Source: Burkholderia sp. TSV86 | GTDB lineage: Bacteria; Pseudomonadota; Gammaproteobacteria; Burkholderiales; Burkholderiaceae | Direction: 5' to 3' | Assembly: GCF_001522865.1 (NCBI RefSeq) | Contig: NZ_LOWB01000103.1 | Span: forward strand, 1 to 64,000 | Length of the DNA stretch: 64,000 nucleotides | In this document: piece by piece, positions 33,670 through 44,077 of the stretch | Numbering within the stretch: the first letter of the stretch is position 1 | Layout of the letters: every line of letters begins with the position of its first letter | The notes under the pieces: generated by a model | The model's database searches: none | The model's input: only the letters and a program-made list of their open reading frames with translations | Told to the model about the DNA's origin: nothing | Program-made: the position numbers and the translations under genes

Positions 33670-35499
33670 ATGTTGCTCAACAATCATCTCGCGATCAGAA
33701 CGCGTGTGGCGATGGCCATGGCGCTCCTTACCGGTCTGTTGTGCGTCGTCGGCGCGCTGGGTTGGTTTGGAATGCAGAAGGCCAACGACGCCAACGAAAA
33801 GATCTTCACCAACCAGATGCCGAGTGCGGTGGATGTTGCATCCGCCGAGCTGTTCGCGGCGCGCGAGCGGCTCGCGCTCGATCGCGCGGCGTTCGCCGCC
33901 GGCACGCCCGAGACGGCGGCGATGATCGAGCGCGCGCGTGAGATGCGCGCGATTTCCGATTCATGGTGGCGCAAGTACCTCGATCTGCCGCGCGACGCCG
34001 GCGAGGACCGCCTCGCGCAGGACGTCGCGGCGAAGCGGCAGATCCTGCAGCGCGAACTCGACGCATTCGCCTCGCTCGTCGATGGCGCGGATCATGACAA
34101 GATTCTCGCCGGGGCGAAGCGGCTGCAGGCGGTATTCAACGATTTCGCGCTTGCCGGCGAAGCGTTGCGCACTTTTCAGTTCAAGCAGGCGAGCGTGCAT
34201 TTCGACGCGACGCAACGGGCCTACGAAACGAGCCGGATCGCGAATGCCGGCATGCTCGCGCTCGGCCTCGCGATCGCGCTGTACTGCTATCTGAGCTTGC
34301 GTGCGGCGATTTCGCGGCCGCTTGCCGATACGCTCGGCTATTTCGACGCCATCGCCGCAGGCGAGCTGCGCCGGCGGATTGTCGTCGAGCGGCGCGACGA
34401 GATGGGGATGCTGCTCGAAGGGCTCGCGAGGATGCAGGCAAGCTTGGGCAGCACCGTGCGTATCGTGCGAGCCGGCAGCGAATCGATTGCCGCCGCGGCG
34501 GGGCAGATCGCGGCGGGCAACGTCGATCTGTCGTCGCGAACCGAGGAGCAGGCGGCGGCGCTGGAGGAAACCGCGTCGAGCATGGAGGAGCTTGCGGGTG
34601 CCGTGCGCCGCAATGCCGACAACGCGCGGCAGGCAAGCGCGCTGGCGGCGAGCGCGTCGGACATCGCGAACCGCGGCAACACGGTAGTCGGTCAAGTGGT
34701 CGCGACGATGGGCGATATCAATGAGAGTTCCGCGAAAATCGCCGACATCATCTCGATCATCGAGGGGATCGCGTTTCAGACCAACATCCTCGCGCTCAAC
34801 GCGGCGGTCGAGGCGGCGCGCGCGGGCGACGAAGGGCGCGGCTTCGCGGTCGTCGCGGGCGAGGTGCGCAATCTGGCGCAGCGCTCGTCGGGCGCGGCCA
34901 AGGAGATCAAGGCGCTGATCGATACATCGGTCGAGCGCGTGCGCGCCGGCTCGATGCTCGTCGATGACGCGGGGCGCACGATGAGCGATGTGATCGGCGC
35001 GGTGCGGCGCGTGACCGACATCATGGGCGAGATCGCGTCGGCGTCCGAGGAGCAGAGCAGCGGGATCGATCAAGTGTCGCGCGCGCTCGCGCAGATGGAC
35101 GAGGTTACGCAGCAGAACGCGGCGCTCGTCGAGCAGGCCGCGGCAGCCGCACAGGCGCTCGACGAGCAGGCGTCGCGGTTGCGGCAGACTGTCTCGATGT
35201 TTCAGCTCGACGCAAGCGGCGGCGACCAAACGCGTGTGGGCGATGCCCATGCAACTCGCGCGGCTGCCGGCGTCAAACCGGTGGCCGGCGCGCGTGGCGC
35301 CGCGCCGGATACGCCATTGCCGCCCCAAGCGGCGTACATCGCGCGCCGGGCGGCGGCCAAGCATGCATCGGGCGCCTCTGCTTCATTCGCGACATCGGCG
35401 CCCGCCGTTCTATCCGAACCTCTTGCCGGACAACTGCAACCACGAACCGCATCGGCCGCCGCGTCCGGCGTGGCCGCAGACGATTGGGAGACTTTCTGA
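33670..35499 (+). CDS. Methyl-accepting chemotaxis protein
   Basis: A 609-residue transmembrane chemoreceptor. TM1 is at about residues 10-30 and TM2 at about 191-213, enclosing a ~160-residue periplasmic helical sensor of Tar/Tsr size. A HAMP segment follows (RPLADTLGYFDAIAAGELRRRI). The signalling hairpin tip is IAFQTNILALNAAVEAARAG with GRGFAVVAGEVRNLAQRS. The protein ends in a Pro/Ala-rich tail and DWETF, like the CheR-binding NWETF pentapeptide of Tar and Tsr. The ligand is unknown. A strong terminator follows. Confidence 0.95.
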   Translation: MLLNNHLAIRTRVAMAMALLTGLLCVVGALGWFGMQKANDANEKIFTNQMPSAVDVASAELFAARERLALDRAAFAAGTPETAAMIERAREMRAISDSWWRKYLDLPRDAGEDRLAQDVAAKRQILQRELDAFASLVDGADHDKILAGAKRLQAVFNDFALAGEALRTFQFKQASVHFDATQRAYETSRIANAGMLALGLAIALYCYLSLRAAISRPLADTLGYFDAIAAGELRRRIVVERRDEMGMLLEGLARMQASLGSTVRIVRAGSESIAAAAGQIAAGNVDLSSRTEEQAAALEETASSMEELAGAVRRNADNARQASALAASASDIANRGNTVVGQVVATMGDINESSAKIADIISIIEGIAFQTNILALNAAVEAARAGDEGRGFAVVAGEVRNLAQRSSGAAKEIKALIDTSVERVRAGSMLVDDAGRTMSDVIGAVRRVTDIMGEIASASEEQSSGIDQVSRALAQMDEVTQQNAALVEQAAAAAQALDEQASRLRQTVSMFQLDASGGDQTRVGDAHATRAAAGVKPVAGARGAAPDTPLPPQAAYIARRAAAKHASGASASFATSAPAVLSEPLAGQLQPRTASAAASGVAADDWETF

Positions 35500-35551
35500 T
35501 TTTTTTGGCGTTGATCGCACGACGATCCACCCCTAATTTGCGTATCTGCCG

Positions 35552-35573
35552 GCGCCCGCGAAAGCGGGCGTTT
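35552..35573 (+). terminator. Rho-independent terminator after the chemoreceptor gene
   Basis: A perfect 7-bp GC stem CGCCCGC-GAAA-GCGGGCG with a stable GNRA-type loop is followed by TTTT. It lies 52 bp after the chemoreceptor stop. Confidence 0.88.
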
Positions 35574-36045
35574 TCGCATCGAATGCAAGCCGCCGGGCGC
35601 AGGTTTTGACCGCATTCGCCGTGCGGGTTTTCACCGGCTCGGCTCATCGAGATTGCCGAGGCCGGGGCCGGTGCGCTGGGTGTTGCGTGCGCCACAAAAA
35701 AAATTTGTAACGGCGGGGCGGCTTTGTCGTCGCAAACGCTATGTCGCGCGTATATGGAAATAAGCAGGAGGGGTTTTCGGACGCCTTGAAAGCACCAATG
35801 GATGCAGACGATTCTCCGCGCGAATGGAGCACGCCGATGCGCGTGCGGCGCGAAGCGGGAGCACCATTGTAGGGCAGCATAAAGCCCTTTCCAAGAAGCG
35901 TTTTCAGCAATGTTAAGAATTGATCGTGTGGCCGAAGAGTGCGTGAAAAATTAAGGAAATGGGTTTAGGATGAACTCGAACGATCCTGCTTCGACGCGAT
36001 CTACATGAAGGCAAGATCGTCTTCAGACTCAGGCGAGGAGGTAGC
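35574..36045. other. Intergenic region upstream of prkA
   Basis: About 470 bp between the terminator and prkA without a credible gene. A short minus-strand frame at 35644-35910 lacks coding features. The right end is AT-richer and should carry the prkA promoter. GAGGAGGT, 3 bases before the prkA ATG, is an unusually strong ribosome binding site. Confidence 0.6.
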
Positions 36046-37968
36046 ATGGATATTTACGGCAGCTTCGCGAACCGCTTCGAAAAAACGCGAGAAGAAGAAC
36101 TCTCGCTTGAGGAGTATCTCGCGCTCTGCAAGAACGATGCATCGGCTTATGCGACTGCCGGCGAACGGATGTTGGCGGCCATCGGGGAACCGGAGCAGAT
36201 CGACACGCGCAATGACCCGCGCCTGTCGCGTATCTTTGCGAACAAGGTCATCAAGGTGTATCCGGCGTTTCGCGAGTTCTACGGGATGGAGGAGGTGATC
36301 GAACAGGTCGTCGCTTACTTCCGGCATGCCGCGCAAGGGCTCGAGGAGCGCAAGCAGATTCTCTATTTGCTCGGTCCGGTGGGGGGCGGCAAGTCGTCGA
36401 TCGCCGAGCGTTTGAAGCAGTTGATGGAGCGTGTGCCGTTCTATGCGCTCAAGGGTTCGCCCGTCAACGAATCGCCGCTCGGCCTGTTCGATTACAACGA
36501 GGACGGTCCGATCCTCGAAGAACAATACGGGATTCCACGCCGCTACCTGAAAAGCATTCTGAGCCCGTGGGCGGTCAAGCGCCTGCACGAATACAACGGC
36601 GACATCCGGCGCTTTAGCGTCGTGCGCCGCTACCCGTCGGTGCTGCGGCAGATCGGCATCGCGAAGACGGAACCCGGCGACGAAAACAATCAGGACATTT
36701 CTTCGCTTGTCGGCAAGGTCGATATCCGCAAGCTGGAGCAATACGCGCAGGACGACGCCGATGCATACAGCTACTCGGGCGGCTTGTGCCTCGCGAACCA
36801 GGGCCTGCTGGAATTCGTCGAAATGTTCAAGGCGCCGATCAAGGTGCTGCATCCGCTGCTGACCGCAACGCAGGAAGGCAACTTCAAGGGCACCGAAGGA
36901 TTCGGCGCGATTCCGTTCGACGGTATCATTCTCGCGCACTCGAACGAATCCGAATGGAAGGCGTTCCGCAACAACAAGAACAACGAAGCGCTGCTCGACC
37001 GGATTTTCGTCGTCAAGGTGCCTTACTGCCTGCGTGTGTCCGAGGAGATCAAGATCTACGAGAAGCTGATCCGGAATTCGTCGCTTGCCGAAGCCGTGTG
37101 CGCGCCCGGCACGTTGAAAATGATGGCGCAGTTTTCAGTGTTGACGCGGCTGCAGGAGCCGGAGAACTCGAACCTTTTCTCGAAGATGCAGGTGTACGAC
37201 GGTGAGAACCTGAAGGATACCGATCCGAAGGCGAAGTCGTATCAAGAGTATCGCGACTATGCGGGTGTCGACGAGGGGATGACGGGCGTGTCGACACGCT
37301 TCGCGTTCAAGATCCTGTCGCGCGTGTTCAACTTCGATTCGGCCGAAGTCGCGGCGAACCCGGTGCATCTGATGTACGTGCTGGAGCAGCAGATCGAGCG
37401 CGAGCAGTTCCCGCCGGAGACCGAGCAGAAGTATCTGTCGTTCGTGAAGGATCTGCTCGCGTCGCGCTATGCGGAGTTCATCGGCAAGGAGATCCAGACC
37501 GCGTACCTCGAATCGTATTCGGAGTACGGGCAGAATATCTTCGACCGCTATGTGACGTATGCGGATTTCTGGATTCAGGATCAGGAATTTCGCGATCACG
37601 ACACGGGCGAGAGCTTCGATCGCGCGGCGCTCAACGCCGAGCTGGAGAAGATCGAGAAACCGGCGGGCATCAGCAATCCGAAGGATTTCCGCAACGAGAT
37701 CGTGAACTTCGTGTTGCGTGCGCGCGCGGCGAATGGCGGCAAGAACCCGGCCTGGGTCAGCTACGAGAAGCTGCGCGTCGTGATCGAGAAGAAGATGTTC
37801 TCGAACACCGAGGAGCTGTTGCCGGTCATTTCGTTCAACGCGAAGGGCTCGGCGGAGGAGCAACGCAAGCATGAAGACTTTGTGAACCGGATGGTCGCGA
37901 AGGGCTATACGCCGAAACAGGTACGGCTCCTGTGCGACTGGTATCTGCGCGTGCGCAAGTCGTCATGA
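36046..37968 (+). CDS. prkA: PrkA-family serine protein kinase (YeaG-like)
   Basis: A 640-residue cytoplasmic kinase with an AAA-type core. Walker A is at residues 110-118 (GPVGGGKSS) after MEEVIEQVVAYFRHAAQGLEERKQILYLL (recognisable PrkA pattern). YALKGSPVNESPLGLF, IPRRYLKSILSPWAVKRL and GLCLANQGLLEFVEMFKAPI are hallmark segments, and the C-terminal PrkA domain follows. It is the first gene of the prkA-yeaH-spoVR row known from many proteobacteria and linked to nitrogen starvation and stationary phase. The start is fixed by GAGGAGGT. Confidence 0.96.
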   Translation: MDIYGSFANRFEKTREEELSLEEYLALCKNDASAYATAGERMLAAIGEPEQIDTRNDPRLSRIFANKVIKVYPAFREFYGMEEVIEQVVAYFRHAAQGLEERKQILYLLGPVGGGKSSIAERLKQLMERVPFYALKGSPVNESPLGLFDYNEDGPILEEQYGIPRRYLKSILSPWAVKRLHEYNGDIRRFSVVRRYPSVLRQIGIAKTEPGDENNQDISSLVGKVDIRKLEQYAQDDADAYSYSGGLCLANQGLLEFVEMFKAPIKVLHPLLTATQEGNFKGTEGFGAIPFDGIILAHSNESEWKAFRNNKNNEALLDRIFVVKVPYCLRVSEEIKIYEKLIRNSSLAEAVCAPGTLKMMAQFSVLTRLQEPENSNLFSKMQVYDGENLKDTDPKAKSYQEYRDYAGVDEGMTGVSTRFAFKILSRVFNFDSAEVAANPVHLMYVLEQQIEREQFPPETEQKYLSFVKDLLASRYAEFIGKEIQTAYLESYSEYGQNIFDRYVTYADFWIQDQEFRDHDTGESFDRAALNAELEKIEKPAGISNPKDFRNEIVNFVLRARAANGGKNPAWVSYEKLRVVIEKKMFSNTEELLPVISFNAKGSAEEQRKHEDFVNRMVAKGYTPKQVRLLCDWYLRVRKSS

Positions 37969-38090
37969 CGCGTGCCGTGCGACGCCCGCGCGGCCGCGCG
38001 CGGGCCCCCTGAGAGGCGCCGCCGCACATGCATGCGGGTCGCATGCGCGGCGGTGCCCCGGCATATCGACATTCGAGCGGGAGACCGGGT

Positions 38091-39356
38091 GTGCTTCATC
38101 AAATCATCGACCGCAGGCTGGCCGGCAAGAACAAGAGCATTGCAAACCGCGAGCGCTTCCTGCGCCGCGTGAAGAATTACATTCGACGCGCGGTATCCGA
38201 CGCCGTGCGTGATCGCAGCATCAAGGACATTCAAAGCACGCAGAGCATCACGATTCCGCGCAAGGACATCGCCGAGCCGACGTTCCGGCACGGCCCCGGC
38301 GGGCGCCGCGAGATCGTGCATCCGGGCAACGCCGATTATGTGCGCGGCGACAAGATTCCGCGTCCGCCAGGCGGCGGTGGAGGCGGCGGCAGCCAGGCGA
38401 GCAACGAGGGGGAAGGTCAGGATGACTTCGTGTTCGAGTTGTCCCGCGAAGAGTTCATGCAATATTTCTTCGACGATCTCGAACTGCCGCGCCTGGTCAA
38501 AACCCATCTGCTGACGGTTCCGAGCTGGAAGAGCGTGCGGGCGGGCTGGGCGGCCGAAGGCACGCCGAACAACATCGACATTGTGCGCTCGCTCAGGAGC
38601 GCGCTGGGCCGGCGTATCGCGCTTGGCTCGCCGCTCGTCAACGAATTGCGCGAACTCGAAGCGAAGCTCGAGGCGCTGAGCGACGAACCCGGCGATCACC
38701 GTGTCGAGATGGCGCAGTTGGAAGAGGCGATCCATCATCTGAAGGGCCGCATCTGGCGGATTCCGTTCATCGATCCGTTCGACCTTCGCTACGTGAACCG
38801 GGTGAAACAGCCGCAGCCGTCGAGCCAGGCGGTGATGTTCTGCCTGATGGACGTATCGGGCTCGATGGACGAGCAGCGCAAGGATCTTGCCAAGCGCTTT
38901 TTCATCCTGCTGTACCTGTTCCTGAAACGCAATTACGAGCGCATCGAGGTTGTGTTCATCCGTCACCATACGCGTGCAGAGGAGGTCGACGAGGACACGT
39001 TCTTCCATTCGACCGAAAGCGGCGGCACGGTCGTGTCGAGCGCGCTCGAACTCATGCGCAAGGTGATGGATGAACGCTATTCGCCGACCGAATGGAACAT
39101 CTATGGCGCGCAGGCATCGGACGGCGACAACTGGACCGATGATTCGCCGAAATGCCGCAAGATCCTCGACGACGATATCCTGACCAAGGTGCGCTACTTC
39201 GCCTACATCCAGGTGACGCCGGAAGAGCAAAATCTGTGGCTCGAATACGCGCAACTGGCGCTGTCGCAACCGCATCTCGCGATGAAGAAAGTGGAATCGG
39301 CCGCCGATATCTATCCGGTGTTCCGGGAACTCTTCGAAAAGCACGTGGAAACCTGA
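38091..39356 (+). CDS. yeaH: YeaH/DUF444 family protein with VWA-like domain
   Basis: A 421-residue protein, near the 427 of E. coli YeaH. The GTG start at 38091 (HQIIDRRLAGKNKSIANRERFLRR) is chosen because family members begin here; GGGAG lies upstream. Residues about 90-110 are a Gly-rich stretch (PPGGGGGGGSQ). The C-terminal half has FCLMDVSGSMDEQRKDLAKRFF, a DxSxS metal-site motif of von Willebrand A domains. It works with PrkA and SpoVR in an unclear stress function. The stop overlaps a possible spoVR start as TGATG. Confidence 0.94.
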   Translation: MLHQIIDRRLAGKNKSIANRERFLRRVKNYIRRAVSDAVRDRSIKDIQSTQSITIPRKDIAEPTFRHGPGGRREIVHPGNADYVRGDKIPRPPGGGGGGGSQASNEGEGQDDFVFELSREEFMQYFFDDLELPRLVKTHLLTVPSWKSVRAGWAAEGTPNNIDIVRSLRSALGRRIALGSPLVNELRELEAKLEALSDEPGDHRVEMAQLEEAIHHLKGRIWRIPFIDPFDLRYVNRVKQPQPSSQAVMFCLMDVSGSMDEQRKDLAKRFFILLYLFLKRNYERIEVVFIRHHTRAEEVDEDTFFHSTESGGTVVSSALELMRKVMDERYSPTEWNIYGAQASDGDNWTDDSPKCRKILDDDILTKVRYFAYIQVTPEEQNLWLEYAQLALSQPHLAMKKVESAADIYPVFRELFEKHVET

Positions 39357-39508
39357 TGACGACACGCCATTTGGATAACGAAGCACGCGGATATGAACCG
39401 CACCGCAACAGCGACGACGCATCGGAGCCCGGCGCGCAACACGGCGCGACGGCCGACACGGCGGCGCATTGCCTGCAAGCACCGGCGAGCGGGCCGAAGG
39501 AAGCGCGT

Positions 39509-41032
39509 ATGAACGTTGCCGATCGCAAACCGTTGCCGTGCCCGTCCGATTGGACTTTCGAGCTGATCGAAGAGTACGACACCCACATCTCGCAGGTCGC
39601 CGAGCAATACGAACTCGACATCTATCCGATCCAACTCGAACTCATCAGCGCCGAGCAGATGATGGATGCTTACGCGTCGGTGGGCATGCCGGTCAACTAT
39701 CGCCACTGGTCGTTCGGCAAGCATTTCCTCGCCACCGAGAAAAGCTACCGGCGCGGGCAGATGGGGCTCGCTTACGAGATCGTCATCAATTCGAATCCTT
39801 GCATCGCGTATCTGATGGAAGAGAATACGATGACGATGCAGGCGCTCGTGATCGCGCACGCGGCTTACGGGCATAACTCGTTTTTCAAGGGCAACTATCT
39901 GTTCCGGTTGTGGACGGACGCGCATGCGATCATCGATTACTTGGTCTACGCGAAGAACTACGTCGCCGAATGTGAGGAGCGCTACGGGCTCGATCGCGTC
40001 GAGGAACTGCTCGACTCGTGCCACGCGCTGATGAATTACGGCGTCGACCGCTATAAGCGGCCGCAAAAGCCGTCGCTTGCGAAAGAGTCGGAATTGCGGC
40101 GCGAGCGCGAAGCTTACCTGCAGTCGCAGATCAATGAGCTATGGCGCACGCTGCCCGGCAAGAAGCAGGAACAGGCGGAAGAGCAGGAGGAGCGCTATCC
40201 GCCCGAGCCGCAGGAGAACCTGCTGTATTTTGCCGAGAAGAATTCGCCGTTTCTCGAGCCGTGGGAGCGGGAGGTGATCCGCATCGTGCGCAAGATCGGC
40301 CAGTATTTCTATCCACAGCGGCAAACGCAGGTGATGAACGAGGGCTGGGCGACGTTCTGGCATTACACGCTGCTCAACACGATGTACAACCAGGGCAAGC
40401 TCGCGGACGGCTTCATGATGGAGTTCCTCCATTCGCACAGCAACGTGATCTATCAGCCGCCCGTGACGAAACCGTATTACAGCGGGATCAACCCTTACGC
40501 GCTCGGCTTTTCGATGATGAGCGACATTCGCCGGATCTGCGAGGCGCCGACCGACGAGGACTACAAATGGTTTCCGGAGCTTGCCGGCAGTCCGTGGCTG
40601 CCGGCACTCCATTACGCGATGCGCAACTTCAAGGACGAGAGCTTCATCGCGCAATATCTGTCGCCGCATTTGATTCGCGAGATGCGGCTTTTCTCGGTGC
40701 TCGACGACGATATGCGCGATGCGCTCGAAGTGTCGGCGATTCATGACGACAGCGGCTATCAGTATGTGAGGCAGGCATTGTCCCGTCAGTACGACATCCA
40801 CCATCGCGAGCCGAACATTCAGGTGTGGTCGGTCAACACGCGCGGCGATCGCAGTTTGACGTTGCGTCACTTCATGACCGACAACCGGCATCTGTCGAAC
40901 GACAGCGAAGAGGTGCTCAAGCATGTGGCGCGGCTCTGGCAGTTCGACGTGTTTCTCGAAAGCGTCGACGAATCGGGGACGGTCCGCAAGCGCTACGAGT
41001 GCCGCTACACCGCGCCGGAAATCCGCCTTTGA
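39509..41032 (+). CDS. spoVR: SpoVR family protein (YcgB-like)
   Basis: A 507-residue protein, near the 510 of E. coli YcgB. Typical segments are PSDWTFELIEEYDTHISQVAEQY, NYRHWSFGKHFLATEKSYRRG, NPCIAYLMEENTM and NEGWATFWHYTLLNTMY. The start at MNVADRKPL has GAAGG upstream. An alternative ATG at 39356, overlapping the yeaH stop as TGATG, would add 51 low-complexity residues that do not look conserved. Function is unknown; it forms a module with PrkA and YeaH. Confidence 0.94.
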   Translation: MNVADRKPLPCPSDWTFELIEEYDTHISQVAEQYELDIYPIQLELISAEQMMDAYASVGMPVNYRHWSFGKHFLATEKSYRRGQMGLAYEIVINSNPCIAYLMEENTMTMQALVIAHAAYGHNSFFKGNYLFRLWTDAHAIIDYLVYAKNYVAECEERYGLDRVEELLDSCHALMNYGVDRYKRPQKPSLAKESELRREREAYLQSQINELWRTLPGKKQEQAEEQEERYPPEPQENLLYFAEKNSPFLEPWEREVIRIVRKIGQYFYPQRQTQVMNEGWATFWHYTLLNTMYNQGKLADGFMMEFLHSHSNVIYQPPVTKPYYSGINPYALGFSMMSDIRRICEAPTDEDYKWFPELAGSPWLPALHYAMRNFKDESFIAQYLSPHLIREMRLFSVLDDDMRDALEVSAIHDDSGYQYVRQALSRQYDIHHREPNIQVWSVNTRGDRSLTLRHFMTDNRHLSNDSEEVLKHVARLWQFDVFLESVDESGTVRKRYECRYTAPEIRL

Positions 41033-41302
41033 TCTTCCGATGATCCGCGCGCGCCCGTCGCGGCGCGCAATCTTGCGCGAAACGCGAGCCGCCTGGCTCG
41101 CGTTTTCGCTTGATGCGCGCATGGTGGCCAAAATAACCGCCGGCCGCAGCGCGATATCCGGACCATCCCGTACATTCAGCCAACTTACATTTCGTTAAAA
41201 TCGCTGCGCGCGACGCTGGAACCGGTATCACCGGCGCGTCCGGCCGGGCCGATGCGTCGATCGCCGGCAATTCGAGAAAATTTCAACCCGCAGAGACCAC
41301 CC

Positions 41303-42607
41303 ATGAATGATCGACTCGACCATGCCGCCGTCGCGCGGTCCGACGTGCGGCGACGCGTTCTCGCGATCGTTGGCGCATCGTCGGGCAATCTCGTCGAATG
41401 GTTTGATTTTTACGTTTACTCGTTTTGCGCGCTGTACTTCGCGCCCGCGTTCTTCCCGAGCGGCAATGCGACGACGCAGCTTTTGAACACGGCGGGCGTG
41501 TTCGCGGCAGGATTTCTGATGCGGCCGATCGGTGGCTGGCTGTTCGGCCGGATTGCCGACAAGCACGGCCGCCGCACCGCGATGATGATTTCGGTGCTGA
41601 TGATGTGCGGCGGCTCGCTCGTGATCGCGGCGTTGCCGACTTACGCGCAGATCGGCGCGCTCGCGCCGGTCCTGCTGCTCGTCGCCCGGTTGTTCCAGGG
41701 GCTGTCCGTGGGCGGCGAGTACGGCACGAGCGCGACTTACATGAGCGAGGTCGCGCTCAAGGGGCGGCGCGGCTTCTTCGCGTCGTTTCAGTACGTGACG
41801 CTGATCGGCGGCCAGCTCTGCGCGCTTCTTGTGCTCGTGATTCTGCAGCAGGTGCTGTCCAGCGCCGAACTCAAGGCGTGGGGCTGGCGCATTCCGTTCG
41901 TCGCCGGCGCGGCGGCCGCGCTGATTTCGCTGTATCTGCGCAAGTCGCTCGACGAGACGTCGACTCAAGCGTCGCGCAAGGCGAAGGACGCGGGCACGAT
42001 CCGCGGCGTCTGGCAGCACAAGGGCGCGTTCCTGACCGTGGTGGGCTTTACCGCCGGCGGTTCGCTGCTTTTCTATACGTTCACGACGTATATGCAGAAG
42101 TACCTCGTCAACACGGCGGGCATGCACGCGAAAACGGCGAGCAACGTGATGACCGCGGCGCTGTTCGTCTACATGCTGATGCAGCCTGTGTTTGGCGCGC
42201 TGTCGGACAGGATCGGACGCCGCACGTCGATGATCCTGTTCGGCTCGGGCTCGATGATCTGCACCGTCCCGCTGATGCATGCGCTCGGCGGCGTGACGAA
42301 CCCGTATGCGGCATTCGGGCTCGTGATCGTCGCGCTCGCGATCGTCAGTTTCTATACGTCGATCAGCGGCCTCATCAAGGCCGAGATGTTCCCGCCCGAG
42401 GTGCGTGCGATGGGCGTGGGCCTGTCGTATGCGGTCGCGAACGCGGCCTTCGGCGGCACGGCCGAGTATGTCGCGCTGTGGTTCAAGTCGATCGGCAGCG
42501 AATCGATGTTCTACTGGTATGTCACGGCGCTGGCGGCGATTTCGCTCGTGGTGTCGTACCGGATGCGCGATCCGGGCAAGGAAGGTTATTTGCGCAACGA
42601 ACCGTGA
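41303..42607 (+). CDS. kgtP: MHS-family MFS transporter, alpha-ketoglutarate permease-like
   Basis: A 434-residue 12-helix transporter, close to the 432 of E. coli Kgt[26 protein letters not shown] is the MHS-family start, [14 protein letters not shown] the loop 2-3 motif, and [23 protein letters not shown] a KgtP-like segment. It is a proton-driven importer of dicarboxylates such as 2-oxoglutarate. The substrate is inferred from similarity. A terminator hairpin follows at 42747-42782. Confidence 0.88.
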   Translation: MNDRLDHAAVARSDVRRRVLAIVGASSGNLVEWFDFYVYSFCALYFAPAFFPSGNATTQLLNTAGVFAAGFLMRPIGGWLFGRIADKHGRRTAMMISVLMMCGGSLVIAALPTYAQIGALAPVLLLVARLFQGLSVGGEYGTSATYMSEVALKGRRGFFASFQYVTLIGGQLCALLVLVILQQVLSSAELKAWGWRIPFVAGAAAALISLYLRKSLDETSTQASRKAKDAGTIRGVWQHKGAFLTVVGFTAGGSLLFYTFTTYMQKYLVNTAGMHAKTASNVMTAALFVYMLMQPVFGALSDRIGRRTSMILFGSGSMICTVPLMHALGGVTNPYAAFGLVIVALAIVSFYTSISGLIKAEMFPPEVRAMGVGLSYAVANAAFGGTAEYVALWFKSIGSESMFYWYVTALAAISLVVSYRMRDPGKEGYLRNEP

Positions 42608-42746
42608 GGTCCGGCGCGGCCGCCGCCGGCGTCGGCAACGGCATGGGCGCGGTATGGGGCCGTCGAGGCACGGGCTGCCGCATTCGAGCCGGATGCCGCG
42701 CCGCGCGGAGGCGCGACGTTTCACGTCATTCACGTTTTCACGTCAC

Positions 42747-42782
42747 ACGGCGTTTCGTCTTCAGTGCGAAACGCCGTTTTTT
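42747..42782 (+). terminator. Rho-independent terminator after kgtP
   Basis: An 11-bp stem ACGGCGTTTCG/CGAAACGCCGT with a 9-base loop is followed by six T. It lies in the 306-bp gap between kgtP and the next gene; the rest of that gap shows no gene and should hold the promoter of the following transporter. Confidence 0.92.
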
Positions 42783-42913
42783 CATATGCGTTGCCTCGAG
42801 CGCTGCGCCGCCGTTATCGCCGCAGCCGATAAGCGTAGCGAATTTGCTTCGTTGACCCGCACGCCGCGCCGCCACTAGATTCGCTGTCTCGACGGCATGG
42901 CTTGGGGGATTTC

Positions 42914-43945
42914 ATGGCACGGATTGTTTTTTCCGCGCGGCGCGCGTTCGCGGCCGCGCTCGTTGCCACGCTTGCGGCGGGATCATGGCTGGCCGCGCCG
43001 GCGGCCCGCGCCGAAGGTCGCATCCGGATCGCCGAGCAGTTCGGCATCGTCTATTTGTTGCTGAACGTCGCGCGCGATCAGCATTTGATCGAGCAAGCCG
43101 GGCGTGCCGAGGGGATTTCGATCGACGTCGACTGGGTTCGGCTGTCGGGCGGCGCGGCGATCAACGATGCGCTGCTGTCGGGCTCGATCGACATCGCGGG
43201 CGCGGGCGTCGGGCCGCTTTTGACGATCTGGGACCGCACGCGCGGTAAGCAGAATGTGAAGGGCGTCGCGTCGCTCGGCAATCTGCCGTACTACCTCATC
43301 AGTAACCAGCCGCGCGTGAAGACGATCGCGGATTTCACCGAGCGCGACCGCATCGCGGTGCCGGCGGTCACGGTATCGGTGCAATCGCGCGTGCTGCAAT
43401 TCGCGGCGGCGCAGCGCTGGGGCGATCGAGAATACAACCGGCTCGACAAGCTGACGCAAGCGGTTCCGCATCCCGATGCGACGGCCGCGATCATCGCGGG
43501 CGGCACCGAGATCAGCGCGCATTTCGGCAATCCGCCGTTTCAGGACCAGGAACTCGCGGGCAATCCGAACGCGCATGTCGTGCTGAATTCCTACGACGTG
43601 CTGGGCGGCCCAAGTTCCGCGACGGTGCTGTATGCGACCGAACGCTTTCGGCGCGACAATCCGAAGACTTATCGCGCGTTCGTCGCCGCGCTCGAGCAGG
43701 CCGCGCGCTACGTGCAGGCCAATCCGGACGGCGCGGTGGACGCGTACCGGCGTGTGAACCAAACGAACGCGGACCGCGCGCTGCTGCTGAAGATCGTGAA
43801 GAATCCGCAGGTGCAGTTCAAGGTCACGCCGCAGAACACGTTCGCGCTCGCGGCGTTCATGCACCGGGTCGGGGCGATCCGCAATGAGCCCAAGACCTGG
43901 CGCGATTATTTTTTCGACGATCCCGCGACGGCGCAGGGCAGTTGA
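42914..43945 (+). CDS. ABC transporter substrate-binding protein (TauA/SsuA-like)
   Basis: A 343-residue secreted binding protein. The signal peptide ends at about AARA-EGR (residue 34). The mature part RIRIAEQFGIVYLLLNVARDQHLIE, VDWVRLSGGAAINDALLSGSIDIAGAG and GVASLGNLPYYLISN is typical of nitrate/sulfonate/taurine-type binding proteins. The ligand cannot be assigned. It is followed by an ATPase and a permease of the same class, with a terminator hairpin in between. Confidence 0.88.
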   Translation: MARIVFSARRAFAAALVATLAAGSWLAAPAARAEGRIRIAEQFGIVYLLLNVARDQHLIEQAGRAEGISIDVDWVRLSGGAAINDALLSGSIDIAGAGVGPLLTIWDRTRGKQNVKGVASLGNLPYYLISNQPRVKTIADFTERDRIAVPAVTVSVQSRVLQFAAAQRWGDREYNRLDKLTQAVPHPDATAAIIAGGTEISAHFGNPPFQDQELAGNPNAHVVLNSYDVLGGPSSATVLYATERFRRDNPKTYRAFVAALEQAARYVQANPDGAVDAYRRVNQTNADRALLLKIVKNPQVQFKVTPQNTFALAAFMHRVGAIRNEPKTWRDYFFDDPATAQGS

Positions 43946-44077
43946 GTGGCAGGCATCCGCTATGCGCTCAATGCGGCGCGAACGATATCGATATCGAAAA
44001 TGCTTCGTTGTGCGCAATGGCGGCGGGTTTTATTCTGAACCCGTAGTTCGTGTGACACCTCCTTGACTGGGATTCTC

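Noticed and set aside
35644-35910. An 88-codon minus-strand frame upstream of prkA
   Set aside because: It has no ribosome binding site and no recognisable domain, and it lies in a promoter region.
35930-35942. GG...GC pair upstream of prkA, resembling a sigma-54 promoter
   Set aside because: The spacing is 9 instead of 10 bases and the flanks do not match the consensus.
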